Assembly: GCF_042186555.1 (NCBI RefSeq) | Contig: NC_133326.1 | Coordinates: 491,572,393-491,636,392 of the forward strand | Source: Aquarana catesbeiana | Lineage: Eukaryota > Chordata > Amphibia > Anura > Ranidae | Length of the DNA: 64,000 bases | Direction of reading: 5' to 3' | Shown here: positions 32,701 through 43,661 of the stretch, in pieces | How the letters are laid out: each line of letters opens with the position of its first letter | How positions within the stretch are numbered: position 1 is the first letter of the stretch | Made by a program: the position numbers and the translations under genes | The notes under the pieces: generated by a model | Seen by the model: the letters and a program-made list of their open reading frames with translations, nothing else | Told to the model about the DNA's origin: nothing | The model's database searches: none

Positions 32701-34187
32701 CTACTGTGGTGGGTGATGTGAGAGGGGCAGAGGACACTGCTGTCGGGGAAGGTGATGTGAGAGGGGCAGAGGACACTACTGTGGGGGGTGATGTGAGAGG
32801 GTCAGAGGACACTGTTGTGGGAGGTGATGTGAGAGGGGCAGAGGACACTGTTGTGGGAGGTGATGTGAGAGGGGCAGAGGACACTTCTGTGGGGGGAGGT
32901 GATGTGAGAGGGGCAGAGGACACTTCTGTGGGGGGAGGTGATGTGAGAGGGGCAGAGGACACTTCTGTGGGGGGAGGTGATGTGAGAGGGGCAGAGGACA
33001 CTGCTGTGGGGGGAGGTGATGTGAGAGGGGCAGAGGACACTGCTGTGGTGGGTGATGTGAGAGGGGCAGAGGATACTGCTGTGGGTGGGAGGTGATGTGA
33101 GAGGGGCAGAGAACACTACTGTGGGGGGGGGGAGTGATGTGAGAGGGGCAGAGGATACTGCTGTGGTGGGTGATGTGAGAGACAGAAAACAATGCTGTGG
33201 GGGGGGGGGAGGTGATGTGAGAGAGGCAGAGGACACTACTGTGGGGGGGTGATGTGAGAGGGGCAGAGGACACTACTGGTGGGTGAGAGGTGATGTAAGA
33301 GGGGCAGAGGACACTACTGTGAGGGTAGGTGATGTGAGAGGGGCAGAGGACACTACTGTGGGGGGAGGTGATGTGAGAGGGGCAGAGGACACTACTTTGA
33401 GGGGAGGTGATGTGAAAGGGGCAGAGGACACTGCTGTGGGGGGGAGGTGATGTGAGAGGGGCAGAGGACATTACTGTGGGGGGTGATGTGAGAGGGGCAG
33501 AGGATACTGCTGTGGGGGGGGGGAGGTGATGTGAGAGGGGCAGAGGACACTACTGTAGGGGTAGGTGATATTAGAGGGGTGGAGGACACTACTGTGGTGG
33601 GTGATGTTAGAGGGGCAGAGGACACTACTGTGGTGGGTGATGTGAGAGGGGCAGAGGATACTGCTGTCGGGGAAGGTGATGTGAGAGGGGCAGAGGACAC
33701 TGCTGTCGGGGAAGGTGATGTGAGAGGGGCAGAGGACACTACTGTGGTGGGTGATGTGAGAGGGGCAGAGGACACTGCTGTGCAGGGAGGTGATGTGAGA
33801 GGGGCAGAGGACACTGCTGTGGGGGGAGGTGATGTGAGAGGGGCAGAGGACACTACTGTGGTGGGTGATGTGAGAGGGGCAGAGGACACTACTGTGGGGG
33901 GAGGTGATGTGAGAGGGGCAGAGGACACTGCTGTGGGGGGAGGTGATGTGAGAGGGGCAGAGGACACTACTGTGGTGGGTGATGTGAGAGGGGCAGAGGA
34001 CACTGCTGTGGGGGGAGGTGATGTGAGAGGGGCAGAGGACACTACTGTGGTGGGTGATGTGAGAGGGGCAGAGGACACTGTTGTGGGAGGTGATGTGAGA
34101 GGGGCAGAGGACACTTCTGTGGGGGGAGGTGATGTGAGAGGGGCAGAGGACACTGCTGTTGGGGATGATGTGAAGGGGCGTACATAA
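29738..34187. repeat. G-rich satellite array, block 2
   Basis: Continuation of block 1 across the BEL/Pao insertion. The text alternates between 36-bp units with a GTGGTGGGTGATG junction and 39-bp units with a GTGGGGGGAGGTGATG junction. From about 32100 to 34150 indels are rare and units are multiples of three, giving open frames on both strands (plus: a GAEDTAVGGGDVR-type repeat; minus: a SSAPLTSPPPTAV-type repeat). Segments at about 29745-30060 and 30430-30700 are near-duplicates, another higher-order pattern. It ends in ACATAACATTACAG near 34190. Confidence 0.95.
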
Positions 34188-34443
34188 CATTACAGAGGAC
34201 ACTAATGTAAGAACAGGATTGTGATCTAAGAGGAAGGGGACTGTGATGCGAAGGACCTTCGGACCTCTGCTGGAAGAAAATTTTATTGATCAGACCCTCT
34301 GTGAATTGTAATTCAATACCCCTGCTCTAGCTGCTACTTTTGCTGGACAGCTTGGTCTTTTAAAGGAAGTTTTAAAATAACACACTCACTGGCTGGACCA
34401 CCAATAAGTGTTCTATGAGGGCACAGAAAAACAACTGTATGTT
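34188..34443. other. Spacer, right flank of the satellite
   Basis: The remaining 256 bp show no coding signal. The stretch GTGAATTGTAATTCAATACC around 34300 is a short imperfect hairpin. No clear match to the left flank was found, so whether the satellite lies inside a transposon cannot be decided. Confidence 0.45.
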
Positions 34444-35331
34444 TTAACCACTTGCCGACCGCCTAGCGTAGATATACGTCCGCAGAATGGCACGGGCAGG
34501 CAGAATCACGTACCTGTACGTGATCTGCCTCCCGCGGGCGGGGGGTCCGATCGGACCCCCCCCCCGGTGCCAGCGGCGGTCGGCATTTTACTGGGAGCGT
34601 TGGGAGGCGAGGGGGAGACCATCCGATCGTGGCCCCCCCCTCGCAATCACTCCCAGCCAATCGGAATCCTCCCCTGCCTGTGTGTAGTTTCACACAGGCA
34701 GAGGATGTGATGTCATCTCTCCTCGGCTTGGCAGTTTCCGTTCCAGCGCCGAGGAGAGAAGACATGTAAGTGCACAAAACACAAACACACACACACAGTA
34801 GAACATGCTAGGCACATAAAACACCCCCGACCCCCCCGATCCCCCCCAACCACCCCCCCCCCCCCAGTCACAAACTGACACCAAGCAGTATTTTTTTTTT
34901 TTTTTCTGATTACTGATTGGTGTCAGTTTGTGACAGTTACAGTGTTAGGGCAGTGAGTGGTAGCCCCCTTTAGGTCTAGGGTACCCCCCTAACAAAGTTT
35001 TAACCCCTTGATCACCCCCTGTCACCAGTGTCACTAAGTGATCATTTTTCTGATCGCTGTATTAGTGTCGCTGGTGACGCTAGTTAGGGAGGTAAATATT
35101 TAGGTTCGCCGTCAGCGTTTTATAGCGTCAGGGACCCCCATATACTATCTAATAAATGTTTTAACCCCTTGATTGCCCCCTAGTTAACCCTTTCACCACT
35201 GATCACCGTATAAGTGTTACGGGTGACGCTGGTTAGTTCGTTTATTTTTTATAGTGTCAGGGCACCCGCCGTTTATTACCGAATAAAGGTTTAGCCCCCT
35301 GATCGCCCGGCGGTGATATGCGTCGCCCCCG

Positions 35332-36051
35332 GCAGCGTCAGATTAGCGCCAGTACCGCTAACACCCATGCACGCAGCATACGACTCCCTTAGTGGTATAG
35401 TATCTGTACGGATCAATATCTGATCCGATCAGATCTATACTAGCGTCCCCAGCAGTTTAGGGTTCCCAAAAACGCAGTGTTAGCGGGATCAGCCCAGATA
35501 CCCGCTAGCACCTGTGTTTTTCCCCTCCGCCCGGCCCATCCCAGCCCACCCAAGTGCAGTATCAATCGATCACTGTCACTTACAAAACACTAAACAAATA
35601 ACTGCAACGTTCGCAGAGTCAGGCCTGATCCCTGCGATCGCTAACAGTTTTCTTGGTAGCGTTTTGGTGAACTGGCAAGCACCAGCCCCAGGCAGCGTCA
35701 GGTTAGCGCCAGTACCGCTAACACCCACGCACGCACCGTACACCTCCCTTGGTGGTATAGTATCTGATCGGATCAATATCTGATCTGATCAGATCTATAC
35801 TAGCGTCCCCAGCAGTTTAGGGTTCCCACAAACGCAGTGTTAGCGGGATCAGCCCAGATACCTGCTAGCACCTGATTTTTGCCCCTCCGCCCGGCCCAGC
35901 CCAGCCCACCCAAGTGCAGTATCGATCGATCACTGACACTTACAAAACACTAAACGCATAACTGCAGCTTTCGCAGAGTCAGGCCTGATCCCTGCGATCG
36001 CTAACAGTTTTTTTTGTAGCGTTTTGGTGAACTGGCAAGCACCAGCGGCCT
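35332..36051 (+). repeat. 360-bp tandem duplication inside the piggyBac-type element
   Basis: GGCAGCGTCAGATTAGCGCC at 35332 recurs as GGCAGCGTCAGGTTAGCGCC at 35692, exactly 360 bp later. Matching landmarks continue through AGATCTATACTAGCG, GGGATCAGCCCAGATACC, CCCTCCGCCCGGCCC and TGGTGAACTGGCAAGCACCAG in both copies. Scattered substitutions separate them. Confidence 0.9.
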
Positions 36052-36139
36052 AGTACACCCCGGTCGTAGTCAAACCCGCACTGCAGTAACACTTGGTGAC
36101 GTGGCGAGTCCCATAAGTGCAGTTCAAGCTGGTGAGGTG

Positions 36140-36491
36140 GCAAGCACAAGTAGTGTCCCGCTGCCACCAAAAAGACAAACACAGGCCCGTCGTGCCCATA
36201 ATGCCCTTCCTGCTGCATTCGCCAATCCTAATTGGGAACCCACCACTTCTGCAGCGCCCGTACTTCCCCCATTCACATCCCCAACCAAATGCAGTCGGCT
36301 GCATGAGAGGCATTTTCTTTATGTCCTCCCGAGTACCCCTACCCAACGAACCCCCCCAAAAAAGATGTTGTGTCTGCAGCAAGCGCGGATATAGGCGTGA
36401 CACCCGCTATTATTGTCTCTCCTGTCCTGACAATCCTGGTCTTTGCATTGGTGAATGTTTTGAACGCTACCATTCACTAGTTGAGTATTAG
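36140..36491 (+). pseudogene. piggyBac transposase remnant: N-terminal piece fused to zinc-finger tail
   Basis: An N-terminal segment (PNWEPTTSAAPVLPPFTSPT, about 36222-36285) runs straight into the C-terminal tail (LHERHFLYVLPSTPTQRTPP). After a shift in a C/A homopolymer near 36355 comes the cysteine-rich end (CCVCSKRGYRRDTRYYC, then CPDNPGLCIGECFERYH). In piggyBac transposases these parts flank a catalytic domain of several hundred residues carrying D,D,D; here it is entirely missing. The stop is at 36489-36491. The tail is the zinc-binding domain that contacts the transposon ends. The fusion could be mistaken for a small zinc-finger gene. Confidence 0.75.
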
Positions 36492-38036
36492 CGTAGGGTA
36501 CAGCATTGCACAGACTAGGCACACTTTCACAGGGTCTCCCAAGATGCCATCGCATTTTGAGAGACCCGAACCTGGAACCGGTTACAGTTATAAAAGTTAG
36601 TTACAAAAAAAAGTGTAAAAAAAAAAAAAAAAAAAAAAAAACACAAACAAAAATATAAAATAAAAAATAATAGTTGTCGTTTTATTGTTCTTTCTCTCTC
36701 TATTCTCTCTATTGTTCTGCTCTTTTTTACTGTATTCTATTCTGCAATGTTTTATTGTTATTATGTTTTATCATGTTTGCTTTTCAGGTATGCAATTTTT
36801 TATACTTTACCGTTTACTGTGCTTTATTGTTAACCATTTTTTTGTCTTCAGGTACGCCATTCACGACTTTGAGTGGTTATACCAGAATGATGCCTGCAGG
36901 TTTAGGTATCATCTTGGTATCATTCTTTTCAGCCAGCGGTCGGCTTTCATGTAAAAGCAATCCTAGCGGCTAATTAGCCTCTAGACTGCTTTTTCAAGCA
37001 GTGGGAGGGAATGCCCCCCCCCCCCCCAACGTCTTCCGTGTTTTTCTCTGGCTCTCGTGTCTCAACAGGGAACCTGAGAATGCAGCCGGTGATTCAGCCA
37101 GCTGACCATAGAGCTGATCAGAGACCAGAGTGGCTCCAATCATCTCTATGGCCTAAGAAACCGGAAGCTACGAGCATTTTATGACTTAGATTTCGCCGGA
37201 TGTAAACAGCGCCATTGGGAAATCATTTTATCACACCGATCTTGGTGTGGTCAGATGCTTTGAGGGCAGAGGAGAAATCTAGGGTCTAATAGACCCCATT
37301 TTTTTCAAAAAAAGAGTACCTGTCACTACCTATTGCTATGATAGGGGATATTTACATTCCCTGAGATAACAATAAAAATGATTTAAAAAAAAAAAAAAAA
37401 ATGAAAGGAACAGTTTTAAAATAAGATAAAAAAAATAATAATAAAAGGAAAAAAAAAAAAAAAAAAAAAAAAAAAGCACCCCTAAGCTAAGGCGAACGCA
37501 AGCTTCGGTCTGGCGTCAAATGTAAACAGCAATTGCACCATGCATGTGAGGTATCACCGCGAACGCCAGATCGAGGGCAGTAATTTTAGCAGTAGACCTC
37601 CTCTGTAAATCTAAAGTGGTAACCTGTAAAGGCTTTTAAAAATGTATTTAGTTTGTCGCCACTGCACGTTTGTGCGCAATTTTAAAGCATGTCATGTTTG
37701 GTATCCATGTACTCGGCCTAAGATCATCTTTTTTTATTTCATCAAACATTTGGGCAATATAGTGTGTTTTAGTGCATTAAAATTTAAAAAAGTGTGTTTT
37801 TTCCCCAAAAAATGCGTTTGAAAAATCGCTGCGCAAATACTGTGTGAAAAAAAAATATGAAACACCCACCATTTTAATCTGTAGGGCATTTGCTTAAAAA
37901 AAATATATAATGTTTGGGGGTTCAAAGTAATTTTCTTGCAAAAAAAAATTATTTTTTTATGTAATCAAAAAGTGTCAGAAAGGGCTTTGTCTTCAAGTGG
38001 TTAGAAGAGTGGGTGATGTGTGACATAAGCTTCTAA

Positions 38037-39260
38037 ATGTTGTGCATAAAATGCCAGGACAGTTCAAAACCCCCCCAAATGACCCCATTTTGGAAAGTAG
38101 ACACCCCAAGCTATTTGCTGAGAGGCATGTCGAGTCCATGGAATATTTTATATTGTGACACAAGTTGCGGGAAAGAGACAATTTTTTATTTTTTTTATTT
38201 TTTTTGCGCAAAGTTGTCACTAAATGATATATTGCTCAAACATGCCATGGGAATATGTGAAATTACACCCCAAAATGCATTCTGTTGCTTCTCCTGAGTA
38301 CGGGGATACCACATGTGTGAGACTTTTTGGGAGCCTAGCCGCGTATGGGACCCCAAAAACCAAGCACCGCCTTCAGGCTTTCTAAGGCCGTAAATTTTTG
38401 ATTTCACTCTTCACTGCCTATCACAGTTTCGGAGGCCATGGAATGCCCAGGTGGCAAAAAACCCCCCCAAATGACCCCATTTTGGAAAGTAGACACCCCA
38501 AGCTATTTGATGAGAGGTATAGTGAGTATTTTGCAGACCTCACTTTTTGTCTACTTTCCAAAATGGGGTCATTGGGGGGGGGGGGGGGGGTTGTGCCACC
38601 TGGGTTCACCTGGCTAGGCTCCCAAAAAGTCCCACACATGTGGTATCACCTTACTCAGGAGAAGTAGCTAAATGTATTTTGGGGTGCAATTCCACATATG
38701 CCCATGGCCTGTGTAAGCAATATATCATTTAGTGACAACTTTGTGCAACAAAAAAAAAAAAAAAAAATTTGTCACTTTCCCGCAACTTGTGTCAAAATAT
38801 AAAAAACGTTCCATGGACTCAACATGCCTCAAAGCAAATAGCTTGGGGTGTCTACTTTCCAAAATAGGGTCATTTGGGGGGTTTTATGCCATCTGGGCAT
38901 TTTATGGCCTTCAAAACTGTGATAGGTAGTGAGGAGTAAAATCAAAAATGTACGCCCTTAGAAATCCTGAAGGCGGTGATTGGTTTTCGGGGCCCCGTAC
39001 GCGGCTAGGCTCCCAAAAAGTCCCACACATGTGGTATCCCCATACTCAGGAGAAGCAACTAAATGTATTTTGGGGTGCAATTCCACATATGCCCATGGCC
39101 TGTGTGAGCAATATATCATTTAGTGACAACTTTTTGTAATTTTTTTTTTTTTTTGTCATTATTCAATCACTTGGGACAAAAAAAAAATGAATATTCAATG
39201 GGCTCAACATGCCTCGCAGCAATTTCCTTGGGGTGTCTACTTTCCAAAATGGGGTCATTT
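38037..39260. repeat. Inverted and tandem copies of a 400-500 bp block in the piggyBac-type element
   Basis: The block with CCCCATTTTGGAAAGTAGAC, AAGCTATTTG, ATATATTGCT and CACATGTGTGAGACTTTTTG lies in one orientation at 38060-38530. It recurs in the opposite orientation from about 38551, where TCTACTTTCCAAAATGGGG appears, and again near 38851 and 39234. The inversion point is about 38545, next to a G-run at 38574-38590. Amplified by unequal exchange or fold-back replication (inference). Confidence 0.75.
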
Positions 39261-39737
39261 GTGGGGGTTTTGTACTGCCCTGCCATTTTAGCACCTCAAG
39301 AAATGACATAGGCAGTCATAAATTAAAGGCTGTGTAAATTCCAGAGAATGTACCCTAGTTTGTAGGCGCTATAACTTTTGCGCAAACCAATAAATATACA
39401 CTTATTGACATTTTTTTTACCAAAGACATGTGGCCGAATACATTTTGGCCTAAATGTATGACTAAAATTGAGTTTATTGGATTTTTTTTAGAACAAAAAA
39501 TCATTTTTTTTCAAAATTTTCGGTCTTTTTCCGTGTATAGCGCAAAAAATAAAAACGGCAGAGGTGATCAAATACCATCAAAAGAAAGCTCTATTTGTGG
39601 GAAGAAAAGGACGCAAATTTCGTTTGGGTACAGCTTTGCATGACCGCGCAATTAGCAGTTAAAGCGACGCAGTGCCGAATTGTAAAAAGTGCTCTGGTCA
39701 GGAAGGGGGTAAAACCTTCCGGGGCTGAAGTGGTTAA

Positions 39738-39964
39738 TGCTAATAACAGACTTCATCAGATATGTCATTTTTTATCTTGCATTTCGTTTCACTTTAACTT
39801 CAGGAAGGAAATTCCTTCTAGCAAGATCAAGTTATTTTATGCAAGCATTCCAGAATGTTTTCAGCAGAGGAAATAGCATACTTATTCACTCAGGTTATTG
39901 ACCCAGATATGTGCTTCTTACAAGTTTCTCAACCAGTTCTTTGTGTTTGTGCCTCCAAGATAAG
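39738..39964. other. Spacer without recognised features
   Basis: AT-rich, no open frame of note, no tandem repeats. It could be unique host sequence. Confidence 0.4.
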
Positions 39965-40452
39965 AAGGATTCAGGGCTCGCCAGTTTTCCGATAATAAAA
40001 TAACAAACATGTCATACTTACCTCCACTGTGCAGCTCATTTTGCACAAAGTGGCCCTGAACATCGTCTTCTGGGGTCCCTCGGTAGCTCACGTGGCTCCT
40101 CCCCACATCAGATAACCCCTAGGAGAAGCGCTCTCCCGGGGGGTTACCTTGCAAGCGCGCTCCCGAGTCCATAGCCGCCGAATGTATAACAAGTGAATCG
40201 GCCCTGCCACCCGGCGCCCACGTCATTGGATTTGATTGACCGCAGCGGGAGCCAATGGCTGCACTGCTATCAATCTATCCAATCAAGAGCCGAGAACCCC
40301 GTGCAGAGGGACAGCGCGTCCCCGCCGGGTGAAGTTCCAGGGCTCAGGTAAGTAGAACAGGGGGGGCTGGGGGGCCCATCACTGCCAGGTGTTCTTTCAC
40401 CTTAATGCATAGGATGCATTGAGGTGAAAAAACACGAAGGTTTACAACCCCT
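39965..40452. mobile_element. TTAA-type MITE, left end unclear
   Basis: The right end GGTTTACAACCCCT abuts TTAA (40453-40456), the same terminus type as the elements at 13095 and 41847. The GC-rich interior (CTCCCGGGGGGTTACC near 40135; GGGTGAAGTTCCAGGGCTC near 40330) is non-coding. The left terminus is not visible, so the copy is truncated or rearranged. Confidence 0.55.
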
Positions 40453-40456
40453 TTAA

Positions 40457-40789
40457 GGAAATGCAATTCACACCCAAGCTGTAATTTTGCAAGTCCCATT
40501 TAAATTACAGCTGAACTCCAGAAAGATATACTAGACAATAATTAATGAAGCTCAGTGCTTTTTATACATCCCTAAAGTGCCATTAAACAATATCCTTATT
40601 TTTCGAAAATAATCCATTAATATCCGCTGCTTAATGGCCCTGTAATCTATTTTTAAGGAAATCATTTAATGTGTTTTTCTGATTTGTAACATTCTACCTG
40701 AGCTCTCAACGCTCTCCTTTTGGTGATATGGAGACTGAGAGGAACAAAAGATGTTTTTTTGAGTTAAGAATACATACACCCATGCTTGT
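40457..40789. other. Spacer without recognised features
   Basis: No coding signal, tandem repeat or terminal repeats are seen. Short stretches such as GCTGAACTCCAG near 40511 hint at old interspersed repeat. Confidence 0.35.
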
Positions 40790-41080
40790 CTTCAGGACTT
40801 CTCCAGAGCATCTCCCATTCTCTGGAACTCTCTACCTCAATCTGTGCATCTTCTACTCAGTCTGCCTTTAACAACCCCTGAAAAATCATCTCTTCAGGGA
40901 AGCCTATCATGCCTCCAACTAACTGAACATTTATCACTTCCATCAGCTCAACACCCCCCCAGTTATAACATTTTGTACCACTTGCCCCAGGGTCTTCTTA
41001 ACACTCTTGTATTTTGTTGCCACTGCCACTGCTGCGCAAACCATTGCCACTATATAAATACTGTATAATAATAATAATAC
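40790..41080 (+). pseudogene. LINE 3' end, CR1/L2/Rex1-like pol C-terminus
   Basis: A frame at about 40822-40925 reads LWNSLPQSVHLLLSLPLTT. The LWNSLPQSV motif is typical of the extreme C-terminus of CR1/L2/Rex1-group LINE polyproteins, where it is followed by a KSxLKTHLF-like segment; here the equivalent region reads EKSSLQGSLS. The 3' tail ends in ATAAATACTG and an (ATA)n run at 41065-41080, as expected for LINEs ending in short tandem repeats. The 5' part is missing, as is normal for truncated insertions. Confidence 0.55.
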
Positions 41081-41244
41081 TGAAATAGAATATATTTAGA
41101 TATATTTTTAAAACCAGTGTAGTGTTACATTAAAGCCCACCTCTGTAAAACTTGAAAGTATCCTTGCAGTGGGGCTGCACCCACACTGCAAGTGTTAACT
41201 GCTTGTTTAGGTCTTGAGGACAAACAAAAGAAGACCTACTTACC

Positions 41245-41481
41245 CAATCAAAAATAATAAAGTGAAGCGCTCTAATAAATAAATCAAAATTATATCCACA
41301 ATGCATCAACATACTGTATATAAAATTCACTAGTGATTAAATAGCAAATAAATCAGCAGTATAAAAGAAATACAAATTTGTATTTGTTTACACTGCTGAT
41401 GTATTTGCTATTTAATCACTAGTGGATGTTACACATGTTGATGCATTGTGGATATAATTTTGATTTATTTATTATTTTTGG
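41245..41481. mobile_element. Hairpin MITE of about 237 bp
   Basis: The left half (CCAATCAAAAATAATAAAG, ATAAATCAAAATTATATCC, ATGCATCAACAT) is mirrored by the right half (ATGTTGATGCATTGTGG, TAATTTTGATTTAT, TTATTTTTGG) around a centre near 41370. Small mismatches are present. There is no coding. The termini do not identify a superfamily. Confidence 0.65.
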
Positions 41482-41842
41482 TTTATATATACATTAATAG
41501 TGTGTTGTATGCACTGTTTAGTGGTAGCAGCTCTTTGCTCTAAATATAGTTTTTTCAATATAGTTTATAGTTAATTTTCACATAACTAGTGCACATTTAC
41601 ATTTGTTTCTACTTACTCTACCCTCTGCTCCTCCTATGGTCACCATAGCATCTTATTCCCCATACTCCAGCAGTCTAAAGTCCTGGCATCATCAAGACCA
41701 ATGCAGGGTCCATAGCCCTGCTTTGGAAATTATAAAGTTGAGGGACAGGCTACTGCTGGAGTGTGGATGAGCGCCACCTGCTGGGGGAGTGGAGGATCAG
41801 GTAAATTAAAATATTTTACTCTCCTCTAGAATAAACAAACAG
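41482..41842. other. Spacer, possible old repeats
   Basis: Non-coding. It contains the stretch CCCCATACTCCAGCAGTC and its near mirror GGCTACTGCTGGAGTGTG (41661 and 41748), which suggests a degraded inverted repeat element, but no termini can be defined. Confidence 0.35.
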
Positions 41843-41846
41843 TTAA

Positions 41847-42601
41847 AGAGGAAGTAAACCCTGATGGGTTTTATTTATTTTATTGTTCCTTCAATGTAAA
41901 AGCATAATGTGCTAGTACATACCCCCCAACATTTTGAGATGGGAATGAGGGACACCTACTAACAAACGTATGTAGGCATAGGACACACCCCCTGCCACAC
42001 CCCCTTAAAGGAGAAATAGCAAAAAAGGTTAATTAAATCCACAATTACTTTTTTTTACCACTACTATTCCTTTATATTAGCTTTTAAAATGTACAAATGC
42101 AGCAATTTAGAAATTGGATGAAAGGTTTAGCACTGGGAAACACTTTCTGAAAGATAAAAAGTGCATTTTATATACAACTATATAGATCAGTCCAAAATGA
42201 GGGACAAATGAGGAGGAAAGAGGAACAGAGGGACATTGCTCCAAATCAGGTACAGTTGGGGGCTATACTAGTATGCATCGCATACTAGCACAATATGTGA
42301 CACTTACCTGCAAACGAAGCCCGTGCCGTCCCCGCTAAAGGCCGCATCCATGTTCGCCCCTCATCCTTTCAGGGCCACGGACTCCGGCTCTGTGACTGGC
42401 TGGAGTCGCGTGACGTCACGGCACACGCTAGTGAAGAAACAGCACAGAGGGCCATTTCTTCACAGCACATGCGCCGATGACATCATCGGCGCAGTACAAT
42501 GTAAGTATTTCCTAGACGGTGCACGTTTAGGAGATATTTACTGTACCTATAGGTAAGGCTTACCTATAGGTGCAACTTGAAAATGGAGGTTTACAACCTC
42601 T
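41847..42601. mobile_element. TTAA-flanked element, AGAGGAAGTAAACC termini
   Basis: TTAA (41843-41846) then AGAGGAAGTAAACC; the right end GGTTTACAACCTCT is followed by TTAA (42602-42605). The interior has a GC-rich part with TGACGTCACGG near 42412 and GATGACATCATCGGCGC near 42476. It is split by a nested hAT-type MITE at 41918-42265. No transposase is present. Confidence 0.8.
41918..42265. mobile_element. Nested hAT-type MITE, 348 bp
   Basis: The element begins CATACCCCCCAACATTTTGA and ends CAGTTGGGGGCTA. The flanks TGCTAGTA (41910-41917) and TACTAGTA (42266-42273) match at 7 of 8 positions, consistent with a hAT target duplication. The interior GAGATGGGAATGAGGGACACC is non-coding. Confidence 0.7.
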
Positions 42602-42975
42602 TTAACCCTCAGACTGCGGACGCAGCCCCAATGCTCAGGAAGGTTAACATTTTTAAGAGTTGAGCTTTAAATGTATTTATATATATACAAGCAGTGCAAG
42701 TACCTAAACTTTTCGTGGTATCTTCCTCTTGCAGTCCCTGTACAGTAGAGCTCAGGATGGATGAGTATGAAGCAGCACAAGTGCCACAGGTTGTTCTAAA
42801 GCTATCATTGGACACGTTGAAAGCACGTATTCTTTAATCCTCCCAGGATACAGCTTTAACTTCTCACTTAAAAACAACAACAAAAATGTAATTTGCATAT
42901 ATGCAATTTGGAGGGTAAAAACTATGATTCCAAAGTGTTGAACTCCAGACAGATAAAAAAGCAGTTCTGTAATCA

Positions 42976-43167
42976 TTAATACAGTATATCATTAGAGCTT
43001 GGTAATATCAGAGAGCTGCGCTTATCACACAGACAGTGGTGTGTGCTGGCAAGAACAGCGCCAATGTGCCAATACCAGTGCACCACATTGTTTGTTTTTT
43101 GTTCAAACTTTATTGCAATGTCAAAGTGACATTTCAGAAAGTTCTTCTCAGGGTTGCCTAGCACCAT
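42976..43167 (-). other. Short processed-transcript-like segment
   Basis: Read on the minus strand, a short frame (NPEKNFLKCHFDIAIKFEQ) overlaps CAATAAAGTTTGAACAAAAA at about 43115-43096, resembling the 3' end of a polyadenylated RNA. No length or homology supports a gene. It may be the tail of a SINE or retrocopy. Confidence 0.2.
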
Positions 43168-43353
43168 CTCAGCACACCTGATGTGAATGAACGCTAAATA
43201 TATTTTTTAAATGCAAGATATAGGACATCTAGCAGCAGAAAAAAGTACCATGGGGGTAGTTTTTGGATTGAAGTAAAAGTATTTTTTTTTTTCTTTTAAT
43301 GAGGTATCCATTATTATCTTGTTGTTTTTAGTTGGAGTTCTGTTTAGGAGTAA

Positions 43354-43612
43354 GGCTCTGTTTCCACTAGTGCGACTTTTCATGCGACTTGGGACTGAAA
43401 AGTCGCATGACAAATTGTTTCCCATGATTTCCAATGAGTACCGTTCATATCTGTGCGACTTCAAGTCGCAGCGACTTCAAAGTAGTCCCTGCACTACTTT
43501 GGTCCCACTTTGATGCGACTTGAGGTCTATAGATACAGGCATTGCTTCAAATCGCGGTAAAAAATCGCGGCAAAATCGCGCGACTTTGGGGACGCACTAG
43601 TGGAAACCTAGC
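43354..43612. mobile_element. Harbinger-type MITE with CCACTAGTG termini
   Basis: It starts GGCTCTGTTTCCACTAGTG and ends CACTAGTGGAAACCTAGCC. Flanks are TAA on the left and TGA on the right. The paralogous copy at 45979-45990 lacks this element and reads GAGTGAATCTG there, indicating that TGA was the target. The interior is rich in GCGACTT repeats. Confidence 0.7.
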
Positions 43613-43661
43613 CTGAATCTGTATTTTGCTCATGCAGACTAAAGTGGCAGGTTCTCCTTAA

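Larger units (their letters stand above)
34448..39733 (+). mobile_element. piggyBac-type element, 5.3 kb, internally deleted
   Basis: TTAA (34444-34447) is followed by CCACTTGCCGACCG. The other end reads CTTCCGGGGCTGAAGTGG, followed by TTAA (39734-39737). TTAA duplications and the CCACTT tips fit piggyBac, supported by a transposase zinc-finger tail at 36300-36491. Shorter relatives with the same ends lie at 43662-44575, 45139-45978 and 58049-59016. The interior also holds a 360-bp tandem duplication, A-runs (36618-36642, 37450-37474) and an inverted repeat at 38037-39260. Confidence 0.8.
42655..43657. repeat. Dispersed TTAA-type repeat, copy 1
   Basis: Shares with 44725-46029 the blocks AAATGTATTT...TACAAGCAGTG, TCTTGCAGTCCCTGTACAG, GACATCTAGCAG and a right end of the form ATCTGT.TTTGCTCATGCA, AAGTG(G/A)CAG, TTAA. 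The right end abuts the piggyBac-type element at 43662. A MITE sits inside at 43354-43612. Confidence 0.6.

Noticed and set aside
18700..34187. Many long open frames with repeated proline/serine or glycine/aspartate-rich peptides on both strands
   Set aside because: They arise from satellite units of 36 and 39 bp, which preserve any open frame. Both strands are open at once and frames begin and end where unit length changes.
18649..34187. Stable G-quadruplex array
   Set aside because: G-runs of three or more occur only about twice per unit with loops of roughly 10 and 17 bases, so classical short-loop quadruplexes are not predicted. Long-loop forms remain possible, so no feature was listed.
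36674..36973. Hydrophobic small protein in the piggyBac-type element
   Set aside because: T-rich non-coding sequence read in two overlapping frames, with no conserved motif.
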